The notes beneath the pieces were generated by a model. The model was not told where the DNA came from, did no database searches, and was given only the letters and a program-made list of their open reading frames with translations. A stretch of 64,000 bases of DNA, from contig JAGUCH010000004.1 of NCBI GenBank assembly GCA_019096065.1, forward strand, positions 6,820,001 to 6,884,000, written 5' to 3'. Below are positions 20,239 through 32,142 of the stretch, one piece after another. Each line of letters opens with the position of its first letter. The first letter of the stretch is position 1. The stretch comes from Paracyclopina nana (lineage: Eukaryota > Arthropoda > Copepoda > Cyclopoida > Cyclopettidae). A program made the translations under genes and the position numbers.

Positions 20239-23200
20239 TTAATTTCTTCGCTTTCTTGTTCGAGAAATTCTCCATGCGTCTTTATGCTCTTCATACTTGT
20301 TGAACAGAGGCTCGATTCTCTGGTTTTTCTTAAAGTTGGACAACTTTGTAGGATCAGAAAACTTGAAGAAGGCTGGAGCAAACTCGACCAGCCATTTCGG
20401 ATCAATGCTAGTCACTTCTCTCATGTATTCTTTGGTGGTTTGAACCACCTCATGGTACACCACCCACTCTGGTTGTCTATGGAACAAAGCTGACGAAGGA
20501 TGAATGGAAACCATCTGTGAGTCCACCAAAGTCCTGTAGCCCTCTTGAGGATCTTTCTTGGCCGCATTCCTAAAGAAGCCAGAGCAAATGGCCTTTTGAA
20601 CCCTGGTGGTGGTCTTGCCACACGAAACCACATCCAGCCTGTGCCTATCCATGATGCCAAGGAGTTGCTTTCTCACATCCTGAAAAAGGGAAAATAATGA
20701 AATGAAGGAGAAAAGGACATCAATAGTTTTGTAATACCTGAGCTCTTTTGAGAGTTCTCATTTGAACAAAATTCTCATAGCACCAGGCACTGGAGAATTT
20801 GTTGTTTTTCCATGCATTGTACACTGCCAATAGCGTCAAGTGATCACCCTCAGCCTGGTTAAACTTGGCCTTCTTCTGATCAGCCACCGCCTGCTTTTCT
20901 TTGGGCCTGTAAAACACATTCTGGACAGACAGCATGGACACAATGGTCAAAATTTCGTCGGAACACTGCAAATGCACTGACATAATCAGCATCTTTGACA
21001 GGTTGGGCTCCAGGGGAAATTCAGCCATTCGCCTACCCAAACGGGTCAAAAGTCCTTCATCGTCTAACGCACTGAGGCTGTGCAACAACTCCAATGCATG
21101 AATCATGGCTTCAACCGGGGGAGCATCCATGAAATCGAAATGGAGCAAATCGTTGATGCCCATGGCCTTCAGTTGGAGCACTGTGGCAGCCAGATTGGTC
21201 CTCTGGATCTCTGGCACCGGAGTGGCCAGCATTTCATCCCTGTAGGCTCTCTCAGTGTAGAGCCTGTAGCATTTTCCAGGGCCTGTTCGTCCTGCCCTGC
21301 CAGCTCGTTGCTTCGCTTGAGCCTGTGAAATGGGAGTGACCACCAAGGCGTCCATGCCCGTTTTGGAGTTGTACACCTTCTGCTTGACAAATCCTGGATC
21401 GACCACATAGTAGATACCATCGATGGTCAACGAGGTTTCTGCTATGTTGGTGGCAATTACGACTTTCCTCGATCCAGGGGGAGCAGGGTCGAAAATCCTG
21501 GATTGCATCTCTGACGGCAAGGCTGAGTAGACTGGCAAAATGATCAACTCTGGCACTTCCGGACCCAAACTTTTCATCCTCTCGAAAAGGACTTCGCATG
21601 CTGTGTCAATCTCCTCTTGACCAGTTAAGAAGAGGAGAATGTCACCTGGAGGTTCATTCAAGTGAATTTGCATGATTGTGATCATGGAGGCATCCAAGTA
21701 GTCAGTCTCAGGCTCTCGGGTGTATAACATCTCAACAGGGAAAGTCCTGCCCGGAATGGTGAAGATGGGAGCCTCAAAGAAGTATTCACTGAATTTGACA
21801 GCATCCAGAGTGGCTGAGGTGACAATCAGCTTCAGCTCAGGCCTGAGCTTGACAGCCTTTTTCAGAAGGCCAAATAGCACATCAGTGTTGATTCCTCTCT
21901 CGTGAGCCTCGTCAAGCATGATACACGAGTAATTGGTCATTTCAGCATCAATGAGGCACTCCCTGAGCAAAAAACCGTCTGTCATGTACTTGATGATGGT
22001 TTTCTCAGAGGTGCAGTCCTCAAAACGAATAGTGTAACCGACTTCCTGGCCTAGGAGACAACCATATTCTTCGGCCACTCTCTTGGCAACTGACATGGCT
22101 GCCACTCTTCGAGGTTGTGTACATCCTGCAATAGATGACAATGCTTTAATAATCACAACACCAGAAAAAAACACGAACAATTACCTATGATTCCTCGGGC
22201 GCAAAAGCCAGCTTCACAAATATACTGAGTCATCTGCGTGGTTTTGCCAGAGCCAGTTTCGCCAACCACAATGAGAATCTGGTTGTCATTGATGGCCTTG
22301 ATGAGCTCATCCTTGAGCTTGTAAATGGGCAAACTTTGCCTCTGCTCCATTATGGTCATGCTCGTTTTTCTTCCATAAGATCCTTTGGAGCCTCCAATGA
22401 TGTGCTTTTTCCACTCGGGCATGTCATTGGGCATGCCCTTGGATACTGCAGAAGAAGCAGAGGCTTCATTTTGGCCATGGCTCAAAGGATCCTGCCAAGA
22501 CTTCATATCTCCTCCAGGCTTTGCAGAGGCTTCAGATTCCTGCCTCTCCTGCATTTTTTGCTCCCTTCGCTCTTTCGACAGTGCTCCCTGCATCATTGCG
22601 GCTTGTGCCAATGAACCATCTGGATTCTTGACAATGCGGACTGGACTGAGATCGTTGATCATTCTCCCATGCCCTTTGAGGAAAGGAGCCTCATCTTCAA
22701 CCATTTCTATTTCAATGTCTTCATCATCAGAGTCATCTTTGGGCAAGAGTCCAGTCTCCTCGTCAAAGTCTGGAAGCTCCGATTTGTCAATGACATTGGC
22801 AGCTATCAGCTGCTTCAGTTCCCAACGTTCAGGACTGGACATACGGACTTTTTTCTTGCCAGATCCGGGATTGTCAGCATCGTCTGCCATTGCAACATTG
22901 CTGGAGACAAGTGCAGTGAGCAGAGAAGATCCCGAATGGGAAAATCCTGGATGTTCGGGATTACGAAGAGCCAGGTCATCTTCTCTGCTTTTCTTGCTTG
23001 AGCCAGATCCTGGATTCAAATCTTGACCGGTGGCTTGATCCACATCCTTCATGGTCAAGGACATTTTACCACCCGCAATATTCAGGACCTTGATCTTGAC
23101 TTTTTCGCCTCGTTTCACCACTTCTTCAACAGATGTGACACGGCCTTCACGTGACAGTTGGGAGATGTGAACCAAGCCTTCGACTTTTCGCCTGAATCCT

Positions 23201-23956
23201 TCGAGAGCCACAAATGCCCCAAAATTGGTGATGTTTTGTACCTTGCCATCATAAATGTGTCCAACTTCAGGATCTGTCAAAACAGGTGGCTTTGGAGATC
23301 TTGACCTTCTTCTAGATCTATCCCTCGACCTGGACCTGAAATGAGTTTAAAAAATTAAGCATAAAGAAATATAGAAACGTATTAAGTGCATACCTTTGTT
23401 GTGGCCTTCGACTTCGATCTCTTGATCTTGACCTTTTCCTGTCTCTTGACCTTTTCCTATCTCTTGATCTAGACCTTTTTCTGTCTCTAGATCTGGACCT
23501 TTTCCGGTCTCTTGACCTGGACCTTTTTCTGTCCCGAGACCTCGACCTTTTCCTGTCTTTTTCGATAGTTTGAGGCTGCTTGGAAGGCGCCATTGCCTCA
23601 AGCATGTCCATCATGTCATCAACCTTCTTGGCCTCATTGGGGATCGCCAAAAAAGGCAGGTTCTTGGCCAATTTGTCAATCTTGGTCTTTGGCTCAGGTT
23701 CCTCTTGCTGAAAACCAGGGTCGTTTTTGGGCTTCATGTGCTTGATGAGTCGGAGCAAGTTTTCAACAAACGAATCGGAAAACTCAGCGCCGTTCTCCAG
23801 CAGCGCTTTCTTGAATTTGGGAAAATTGTCATTTTTCTCCGCCAAGTCTATGATGAATTCTGCCAAATCTTTGTCGTTCATGTTGTAATGGTTGTCCAAT
23901 TCCGTGCAAACCTTGGACACGAGCGACAAGTGCTCCAACTTCTTGAGTTCCTCCAT
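20239..23956 (-). CDS. DHX8: DEAH-box splicing helicase DHX8/Prp22
   Basis: Four exons (23956-23394, 23335-22185, 22125-20738, 20679-20239) give 1180 residues (human 1220). The N-terminal helical region ([17 protein letters not shown]) is followed by an RS/RD-rich tract of about 60 residues. Next comes an S1 RNA-binding domain ([19 protein letters not shown]...GLVHISQLS) and the DEAH helicase core. The core has [55 protein letters not shown] and [18 protein letters not shown]. The ratchet/OB C-terminus ends RKRRN. In the spliceosome this helicase releases spliced mRNA. It is the upstream member of a same-strand pair with DDX19. Confidence 0.95.
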
Positions 23957-24337
23957 TTTTTAAGTGGAAAAATGTTTTTAAAAACGTTTGTTATAAAGAT
24001 GAACCGGGCGTGGGACCGAGCCAGGTGGCGCAATGCGAATTTTCTGCCCGAGCTAAATAAGGCCTAACTCAAATAATATTTTCCGAGAGAGAAGATAATA
24101 ATAAAGCTCGTATAAAAATTATTTTAGTTCCTATCTGGACCAAAGAAGCCCGAAACTTGAATAGGCCCGACCCAACCCGAGTTAACTTTAAAAAAAGCTG
24201 AGCCTAATTTTTCATAGCTCGTTAGCTTTGTTTACCATGAAGCGTTTGATTTTGCCGAAAAAAAGATCGGAAAGTAGGCCGCTTTGCAGCGTGAACATTT
24301 TGCAATGTTTTGCAATTCTGATTGATCATAAGAATAG
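23957..24337. other. Gene-free stretch upstream of DHX8
   Basis: Upstream sequence of DHX8. No TATA box is obvious. A GC-rich patch (GGCCCGACCCAACCCGAG) near 24165 is unlike its AT-rich surroundings and is not explained. Confidence 0.4.
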
Positions 24338-24554
24338 GGTCCTTTCCATGTGCTCACTTTTGGTTTTGAGGTACAAAAAAATGTACCACGCAAAACCGTT
24401 TTTGCAAGACCGTTTTCATTGTTTATTTACGTTTTTGTTTACTTTTTGCGTACTGACTGTTTACTTTTTTTTGCTACTTGACCAAGACCATTTTTTTGTA
24501 CCACCAAAAACCGTTTTTGAGATTTGTTTTTTGTACAAGCACATGGAAAGGTCC
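24338..24554. mobile_element. 217-bp MITE, PIF/Harbinger-like
   Basis: Termini GGTCCTTTCCATGTG and CACATGGAAAGGTCC, flanked on both sides by TAG (24335-24337 and 24555-24557). A 3-bp TAR/TWA duplication with GG-starting inverted ends is characteristic of PIF/Harbinger. The interior is T-rich, with two CAAAAACCGTTTTTG blocks. Relatives lie at 28083-28313 and 7790-7888, and a more distant one at 46772-47169. Confidence 0.8.
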
Positions 24555-25004
24555 TAGAGAGTCTAGTAACGATGTATGATTTCACATAAATTTGGCTTAA
24601 TTTAAATCCACCAAACGTCTCGTTTATTTCATTAAAAAACAATATTAAAAATGTTGTTAAATAGCCAATCTGATGTAAAGAAGGCGTAAACATGAATGTT
24701 TTCAGCTCAAATTAAAATTACAATCGTCAAAAATATGAAAAGCCTTTTTGTTTTTGGCTAGTATTCAGTCAATATGAGTTAAGGTAAACCAGGTGAGATC
24801 GGTCGAGCAATGACCAATGAGCCTGCACTGTATCGCACTCAACAGCCATGCGCACGTGCGCGCAGCCGCGCACTCATTCGAGTCATTCCTTTGTGGGCAG
24901 GACAGAAAAGGCGGCAAAATCAGTAAAGCGGTGGCACTCATCAAGAAGTGGAAACGCTCAAGTTCGCTCTCATTAAGGTCGGCCTTTAGCCCGTCAAGGA
25001 CAGC

Positions 25005-26897
25005 ATGGAAGGCTGCACCGGCGCAGCAGTCACCCTGAGGCCGCCAGGCGAGCTGGAGCTCGAAAAAGTTCACCCTTTTGGAGGGCAAGTTTTGTCCTCC
25101 TTCAGTGATGCCTACAGATTGCCCTTTGTGCGGAAAGATCACGACCTCAACGAAGTCTTGGCCTTTGTTGTCATCCAGGATGCCAACCCTCATCCCCGGA
25201 GGCCGCAGAATGAAATCACCTCCATCATTTTGAGCACGACCAACTTGAGCCAAGTGGTCATGGCTGAAATGAAACGGTATGGCTTGGCCTTCAAGTCATT
25301 TGCCAATGTGCTCAATGTCAACGCTGCCACCTTCAGCCTTGGCCTTAGGGAGCCCAGGCATTGGTTTGATACCAACTTCTCGCAGAAAAAGACGTACTAC
25401 ATGCTCTACTTGTGGCTCAACCTCCCCCAAAGGTACAGGGAAGCCACCTTCAAAAGTGACTTTGCTCTTGATGAGCTCAAGGTGCCACACCTGGATGACA
25501 TTCCGAGGATTGAAGCTCTGACATCAACCCTTGCCAAAGAGCTTGACAATCTTGATGTAGAGCTGGATACCTTTGCTGCCAAGGTCCTGCGTAATGAGGA
25601 GACCGACTTGTTTCTCCTGAGGAACATGATCCAGACCCCGTTGGTGTGGGATATGATGTCATCGCGGATGAAAAAGCTCTACATGTTGGCCTGGCACTGG
25701 TTGAAGCAATCTTCTTCGAAGAGGATGTCCATGCTCGGCATAGCTCCCAAAGACTTTTTAGACACAACGCATGTGGCCAATCAGGTGTTGAACCAGCTCA
25801 AGGATTGGAATTTCAGCATGGCATCTCTGGTGAGTGATGTCAACAAAGGATTGCCATTGTCCGTGATGAGCTCTTTGCTGCATCGTCCCCTGGATTGGTC
25901 CATATGCCGACCGCATGAAAAGTACATGTACTTGTCACTCGTCGAGTGGCTTGGTCATACCATAGAAGACCACATAATCGATGGCCTCGACATCGACACA
26001 AATGAAATAGGACATGCCAGCATTGCGTTCATCAAGGAGAACAACATAACTGTGACAGAGTTTGCGGAGAAGGTGGCCAAATTTCCCAGGGCCAATGTGT
26101 CTCTCTACTTCAACTCTCCCATTGCGTGGTCAAGGGCAAATCCAGCATTGCGAGCGGCCTTCATCAATGTTTGCTTTTGGATGGACTTGGATCCGGAGCG
26201 CAGGCTGGAAAGGCTCCTGGGCAAGCCAACGGGGGCTCCAAAGGCGAAACCCGAAGAATTGACCAAAGTTGTTGTTGAGGAGCAAAATGAAGACCTTCCT
26301 CCCCCCGTTGAGGCCCTTGAGGGCCTGAACGAAATCATGGTCAATATTGATCGACATTCAAACGGCGGTGACTACATTGACACGTCAGCTCTTGCCATGG
26401 ACATGAAGCAATATCTGCGCAAGGTTGGCGTGAGCATCAAAAGCTTCGCCAAGGTTGTCAAAGTCAACCGTAATTACTTCAGCCAATTGATCAATGCACC
26501 CACAACGTGGGACAAGGCAACCAAATTGCAAAAGTTTGTCTACCAAGTGATGCAGCAATGGCTATCGAACAAGGGCATCATCAGCCATGCAGGCTCGCAA
26601 AGAGTGGCGCTGAAGCCCATCACCAATGGCCAGCAGCCGTTTAAAATCAAGTCAGCGAAGGCCAACAAAAGTGGATTCAGGCAAGCGAGAGTCAAGTTTT
26701 CTGCCGAGCAAAGGCAATATTTGCTGGAAAAGTTCAAGGAGAATCCTCGACCGAATCATGCTGAAAAGATGGCCATCAGCAAGCACTTGGGTGTCAGCCT
26801 TAGGACAATTGTGATCTTCTTTTGCAACCGAAGGTCAAGGTTTAGCAGCCAGAAGACCAAGAACGTATTAACCGAGTTGTCAATTGAGAATAAATAG
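25005..26897 (+). CDS. Five-CUT homeodomain protein, intronless
   Basis: A 630-residue uninterrupted frame; an in-frame TAG at 24987 precedes the ATG. Five CUT-like repeats are visible at about 78-142, 170-236, 255-318, 333-396 and 458-523. The first (EMKRYGLAFKSFANVL) and fifth (YLRKVGVSIKSFAKVV) are closest to ONECUT repeats; those between are diverged. A homeodomain follows at about 557-616. Its helix 1-2 region FKENPRPNHAEKMAISKHLG is ONECUT-like, and helix 3 reads IFFCNRRSR with Phe at position 48, as in ONECUT and SATB. RLPFVRKDHDLNEVL near 38-52 faintly recalls the SATB ULD domain. Known CUT proteins have one to three repeats. It is presumably a nuclear DNA-binding regulator. No introns, possibly a retrocopy that expanded. 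Confidence 0.85.
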   Translation: MEGCTGAAVTLRPPGELELEKVHPFGGQVLSSFSDAYRLPFVRKDHDLNEVLAFVVIQDANPHPRRPQNEITSIILSTTNLSQVVMAEMKRYGLAFKSFANVLNVNAATFSLGLREPRHWFDTNFSQKKTYYMLYLWLNLPQRYREATFKSDFALDELKVPHLDDIPRIEALTSTLAKELDNLDVELDTFAAKVLRNEETDLFLLRNMIQTPLVWDMMSSRMKKLYMLAWHWLKQSSSKRMSMLGIAPKDFLDTTHVANQVLNQLKDWNFSMASLVSDVNKGLPLSVMSSLLHRPLDWSICRPHEKYMYLSLVEWLGHTIEDHIIDGLDIDTNEIGHASIAFIKENNITVTEFAEKVAKFPRANVSLYFNSPIAWSRANPALRAAFINVCFWMDLDPERRLERLLGKPTGAPKAKPEELTKVVVEEQNEDLPPPVEALEGLNEIMVNIDRHSNGGDYIDTSALAMDMKQYLRKVGVSIKSFAKVVKVNRNYFSQLINAPTTWDKATKLQKFVYQVMQQWLSNKGIISHAGSQRVALKPITNGQQPFKIKSAKANKSGFRQARVKFSAEQRQYLLEKFKENPRPNHAEKMAISKHLGVSLRTIVIFFCNRRSRFSSQKTKNVLTELSIENK

Positions 26898-26916
26898 GAC
26901 GCGTGGGATGCTATAG

Positions 26917-26922
26917 AATAAA
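26917..26922 (+). terminator. Poly(A) signal of the CUT gene
   Basis: AATAAA 20 bp after the stop; another AATAAA overlaps the stop codon itself (26889-26894). No poly-A tract follows, so a recent retrocopy signature is absent. Confidence 0.55.
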
Positions 26923-27391
26923 TATCTGCTATTTTCGCAAATTCTACTTTTCTGTCAGTGAAACCTGTAATACTGAAGCAATATTGTATGTTATCATTAT
27001 ACAGTAACGCTAGTGAGCTTGTCTCAAGATTTTTAAAACGTCCGACCAGAAAAAAGTAGGCGAGGCTTTCATTTTATCTATAATCATTTTTCGGACACTG
27101 ATTTTACATACTTACCATAAAAGCGTATTTCGACCTATTGATTTTACCGAACCCTTTTAAAAATTTGCTTTCATTTTTCCGTAAGTTCAAAGAGGTAATT
27201 ACAATCAAATTTAGATTTATCACTTCAAAACTATTGAAAAACACGCAATTTTCAAAATTGAGCATTTCTAACACCGACTTTGGATTTTTTTCGATCAGAC
27301 CTTTTTTATTATAACAGGTTTTGCCTTAAGATACAGCCTGGGTTTTCCCAAAGCGGTGAAATTATAAATTGGCTGCTCTAGATTTCCCAAA

Positions 27392-27694
27392 ATGAGACAT
27401 CAATTTGATGGAGTCTTTCTGATGCTTTTACTTTGCCACTCATCCTCAATGTTTCAAGCTTGCAAAGTCAGCATAAGAATTCCGTACCAGCCGAATGCAA
27501 GTGAAAGAAGCGAATATAGAGATGCATATTATGGCTACAAGGAGAACTCCAAATCGCCGCCTCAACATGCAAATAATTGGATGAGCAACGTGCGCATAAG
27601 AATTTCTGAAATAAATTGTACTTTCCAAAAATCAATTGAAATATTGAACTTTCTGGCTCAAAATGTTTCAAGCTTTTTGGCCTTAAAAAATTAG
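27392..27694 (+). CDS. Possible small secreted protein
   Basis: A 100-residue frame begins with a signal-peptide-like segment (MRHQFDGVFLMLLLCHSS). Only four Cys are present, and no family is recognised. It lies alone between the CUT gene and INTU with no clear promoter. The rest of 26923-27391 and 27695-28082 holds nothing I can name. It may be a chance frame. Confidence 0.25.
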   Translation: MRHQFDGVFLMLLLCHSSSMFQACKVSIRIPYQPNASERSEYRDAYYGYKENSKSPPQHANNWMSNVRIRISEINCTFQKSIEILNFLAQNVSSFLALKN

Positions 27695-28082
27695 AGCTAT
27701 TATTTTAGTTCTTATATATGTTATTCTTGAATTTTCCTTACCATGAAATGAAAAGTAATTATAATTGTTCTTTTTATTTTTACTAAATCAGGTTTGTAAA
27801 GAGCCATGAATTTATTATAAGGAGCAATATTTCAAAAGCCATCATATTTGCTTGAGCTTGGTTTAACTCTAAAATCATCTATATTTGTTCCAGATATAGA
27901 TGACTGACCAAAAATTATCTATATTTATACCGCACTTGAGCACAGGCACAGTTTTACCTAACTGGTCTTACTGGCAAAATGTTTAACTTATTAAGAAAAG
28001 ATTTATTTTTCTAGAGCACATCTTCACTAAACTATTATTTCATAATGCAAAATTAAGAAAATAAACTCCTATCAAACATTAA

Positions 28083-28313
28083 GGACCTTTCCATGTGCCA
28101 GTACCAAAAATAAAACTCAAAAACGGTTTTTGATAGCACAAAAATTTGGTCTTTGCCAAGTAGCAAAAAAAGTAAACAAGTAAGTAAAAAAAATCCAGTA
28201 CACAAAAAGTAAACAAAAAAGTAAATAAACAATGAAAATGGTTTTGCAAAAATGGTCTTGCTTGGTAATTCTTTTTGTGCCTCAAAACCATTAGTGAGCA
28301 CTTGGAAAGGTCC
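28083..28313. mobile_element. 231-bp MITE, PIF/Harbinger-like
   Basis: GGACCTTTCCATGTG and CACTTGGAAAGGTCC ends are flanked by TAA (28080-28082 and 28314-28316). It is a close relative of 24338-24554 in the opposite orientation. It lies about 170 bp upstream of the INTU ATG, so it may contribute to its promoter. Confidence 0.85.
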
Positions 28314-28483
28314 TAAAAATTACTCTGATAGTGGGACCAGAAATGATGTGTCACAGTAGGACCAGGTTCGGTCTGTCATGGTGGTAGTCCACAATTATTC
28401 TGAATGGATGTGCCCAAGAAAAATCTGCTCGTTTCACTAGTCTTCTAGCTACCTGAGGATTTTCTCAGTCTCTGCTGAACACC

Positions 28484-31400
28484 ATGGATTCCATACCTGA
28501 AGAGGGTCTCCCCAAAAATATGTCAAGATCTGGCATAAAAATGGGCTATTTCAGGCCTCTGGATCCTGCTCTAGTCCTTGGCATGAACAAGGTGCATTTA
28601 GAAGAAGCTTTTTCTTCTTCAGAAGAAGAGTCTGAATGGGAAAAAGAAATCAATTCTGATGGAAGTGTTGCCTTTGTTTTGCCTATGATGGAAAGTAATC
28701 CGAATGGGAATATGCAAGAATTGACTGCCAATGCTGATTCCAAGCCAACTGACAACAAGAAATTATCCAGACAAGTGAGAAGAAGGGAGAGCAAAAGAGA
28801 CAGGTCAATGCTGAAAACCAGGCCTCTGATGGCCAATGACCAGCAGCAGTCAAGTGACAATGACTCCAGCACTTATGGCCAAATCAAGACTTTTGAGGCC
28901 TTTTTTGAGGCCTCTAATCTGGATCAATCTGTGGGGTCTGGTGCACCCAACAATGATCATCCCCCAACTGATGATGTCACTGAGATTCATGAAGTCACTC
29001 TTAAGTTCAGTGCCAAGCAGATCAAGGCTCAAATACCCCATTTTCAAATGCTGTTGCATGGTGACAACCCTGCCAATTCTGGATTATTGCTGGAAGCCTT
29101 GCTTGGCATCATTCCCAATGGTGAGGATGCCAATGTTGTGGTGGCTGACCTTGTGCCTCATGGACCAGCTGTCAAAAGTGTGAAGAAAGGAGACATCATT
29201 AGATCCTTAGATGGACACCACATCACACTGGAATCTGCCAACACGTATTTACTCCATAAGCTGTCCAAGACTAGTGGATCATCATCCACCATGAAGGTCA
29301 AATTGATCATTCAGAGGCCACTGACAGCCTTGAAAATGGAGAAAAAAGTGTCAACTCCTCAACATTGGAAATCCTTGGCTGAGTCTGGAGCAGTTTGCTT
29401 GATTGTTTCTTTGAATAATTTAAGCGAGGCTTCACCAGATTTGGCAGACGTTTTGTACCAATTTCCAAAGGAAGATTCAGAGTTGAAACCATTGGTGAGA
29501 ATCAGAGGCATTTTCACGACACTAGTCCACCTGTTGCCTGATTTGCTACTGGCCAAACCACAAAGTTCTACTATTTTATTGGCAAGACCTTATAGCTACT
29601 ACCATGTAGCTTATGACACTGATGGAGATGAACTCTTCCTTGTTGGATTACCAGCTGCTTTTGTCACTGATTCTGTTACCAATGAAGTGATGAGAGATCT
29701 TAAAAGGTTGATCCTGCTAAAGTATGGTTCTTTTATGAGAGCTGCTTTGGCACCAAGTGAGGAAATGGACATCATTGTTGGCAAAAGGTTTCATGATGTT
29801 ATACAGAGCAAGAAACCTCTTAGCCATGCTGATCTTTTGTCCAGGCTTGAAAGCTTATTTGACAGTTCAACTTCTCTCAAATTACCAGATGACATTCAGT
29901 TCCAAGTGGAAGATGCCATGAATCAATTTGAGTCAAGTGACTTCCAAGACTTTTCTGAGGATTTCTATGATCCTCCAAGAGAATTTATGATTGTTGGCAG
30001 CTGCCTGTTTCATAGGGGACTCCTTGTTGCCTCGCACTTGTCCAAATGTGACTTGAGCAATTTAAAGCAAATCCTCATCAGTAACAATCTTACCAAGTGG
30101 ACTGAGCCCCTGAGCAAAGCTGTGCTATGGCAGGAACTCAACTTGCCTAATAGCAGGTGTGTTGTTATAGTATTTTCTCTAAAGGAAAAAAGTATTATTA
30201 ATGACATTTGATCTTCTGCACAGGGGAAGTAGCAGGCAGTTCTTATTGGTGACTGGGTTGGGTTACCAATTACTTGGAGTCCTCCTCGAAAACGGTGATT
30301 GTACTTCGCTCAATGATGGCACTGTGAGACCTGATCCCTTCTATGTGGACCAAGCTTTTAATACACTGGAGCATTTGGCAGAAATGGGCATTCCTTTGGT
30401 ATGTGAGAAATGGCTGACTCTGCCTCACAATCCAGCCTTGTTGGACATTGACAACTTGTTCACTGCTGCTGCCAAAGAGAAGAAAATGGACCTGAAATTG
30501 GCTGTCCATCAACAGCAACCACAAGCTGTGGCTGGGGCAGTACTTAAAAGGACCAAAAGTGTGGACTTGTCATCAACTTCTTCAATTGGATCAGCCTCAC
30601 CTAAACCGCCACAAACTGCTAATATCTATGACAACTATGAAATGTCCACAGCTTTCAGAGGAGATGTAAGATTTTGAGATATATCTAATCTTGTAATTAT
30701 CTTGTATTAATCTTCCTCTATTGAGAAACTATATTTTTTAATAACTAATTATGCTATAGGAGGATGAAGATACCAGCTCAAATTGGGAAATTCCAAAAGG
30801 TTCTAGAAAATCTTTTTCCAGCTATTATAACCCCGATGAAGAGAGAACTAAAGGTTTTAGCTATATTAATTTAGCTAAATTGCAATATTAAAAATATGTA
30901 TTTTAGGATCTGATGCTTTGTCTGAGCTCTCTTATGGTGACAAAAGTGAGACTGATGGAAGCAGCAGTGACGTGGTCACTTACCAAATTTCAAAGTTGAC
31001 AGTGACCCTCGATAATACATTGTTGCATTATGTCCAAATGGATGTTGGGGAAGGCGTCATGCTATCTCCCTATAAGAAATCCACTACTGGCCAACTTGAA
31101 GGACTTTTGTTGGAGAATTTTGCCAATGCTGCAAGGCTCATGCATGCAAACTTTGAAAAATCAAGTCATGAGCTCAACAACGCTTTCACTAGTAAATCAC
31201 CTTTAGTTGCTGTGAAAGAGCAGGTAAAAAGACATAACACATCAACCTGAGGGCTACTGTAACCCAGAAAAAATTGCCCACCCAAAATATATACATATTC
31301 TGAAAGCTTATGCTATGGGGGTTTGTTTGGCGGTAATTTTAAAATCCTGGCCTAGCGCTTCCCATAACATAAAATTTTAAAAAACTTCTAGCGCCGAAAG

Positions 31401-32075
31401 TATGGACTAAGTCAGATTTTACGTCTTAAAGTACCCCCACTAAAATTGCACGATCTATGTTTCTTCATTTCATAAGAAAATTGCTAGGATGCCCTGGAAT
31501 CGAGATATAGCGGTGGCAGTTCTCTTTATTGTCAAATGGCATGAATTCAATATCTCTTCATCAGCGGCCGATCTGACCAATATATCTCGATTCCAGGGCA
31601 TCCTAGCGATTTTCTTATGAAGTAAAGAAAGATAGATCTTGCCATTTTAGTGGGGGTATCTTAACAGGAAAAATTCGACCAAGTCAATGCTTTTGGCGCA
31701 AGAAGTTTTTTTAAATTTTATGTTATGGGAAGCGCTAGGCCAGGATTTTAAAATTACTACCAAATGAACCCCCAGAGCATTAGCTTTCAGAATATGTACA
31801 TATTTTGGGTGGGCAATTTTTTCTGGGTTACAGTAGCCCTCAGGTTGATGTGATAATGTTATAAATAATTATTTTTGTAATTAGAAGAACTTTGCTTATA
31901 GGGAATGCTCTTTAGATGGTCACCCATAGAAACTTTGCCCACTTTGTCATACTGGGTTTGTGGTAGACTTTTCCTTACACCTGATCCAAAGGAATTTTAT
32001 GTGGCCTACCACGAATCAGCTCCACAGCAAATAGTTGAATTGGCTTTTCGATTAGCTCATGGCACTCCTTTCTAA
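28484..32075 (+). CDS. INTU: Planar cell polarity protein Inturned
   Basis: Five exons (28484-30156, 30224-30665, 30760-30853, 30907-31223, 31902-32075) give 899 residues (human 942) with all junctions in frame. A Ser/acidic N-terminus and basic patch precede a PDZ domain of about 90 residues (LLEALLGIIPNGED...AVKSVKKGDIIRSLDGHHI). Longin-like CPLANE regions follow (STILLARPYSYYHVAYDTDGDELFLVG). The C-terminus ends RLAHGTPF. Inturned works with Fuzzy and Wdpcp (CPLANE complex) in ciliogenesis and planar polarity at the basal body. A TTTTCTCAG acceptor lies 15 nt upstream of the ATG (28468), so the leader is spliced, in cis or trans. Intron 4 (678 nt) is almost wholly a foldback MITE. Confidence 0.9.
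31238..31852. mobile_element. 615-bp foldback MITE in INTU intron 4
   Basis: The arms CACATCAACCTGAGGGCTAC and its mirror pair over about 150 bp each, and the flanks share ATAA (31234-31237 and 31853-31856). A diagnostic internal block reads GAAAGCTTATG...AAATCCTGGCCTA...CCATAACATAAAAT. The same block occurs at 44415-45012, 56812-57805 and 61499-62324. Removing it leaves an intron of about 60 nt, typical for this genome. Confidence 0.88.
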
Positions 32076-32142
32076 TTTTTCTTACAATTTATTTTGGTCC
32101 CAGGCTGCTCAAGTAAAATATGATACATTGAATTTGATTCGG

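Noticed and set aside
22385..23026. 213-residue plus-strand frame inside DHX8
   Set aside because: Antisense of the conserved S1 and helicase regions.
24765..25253. 162-residue minus-strand frame over the CUT gene start
   Set aside because: Low-complexity antisense of the well-supported CUT coding sequence; no domain.
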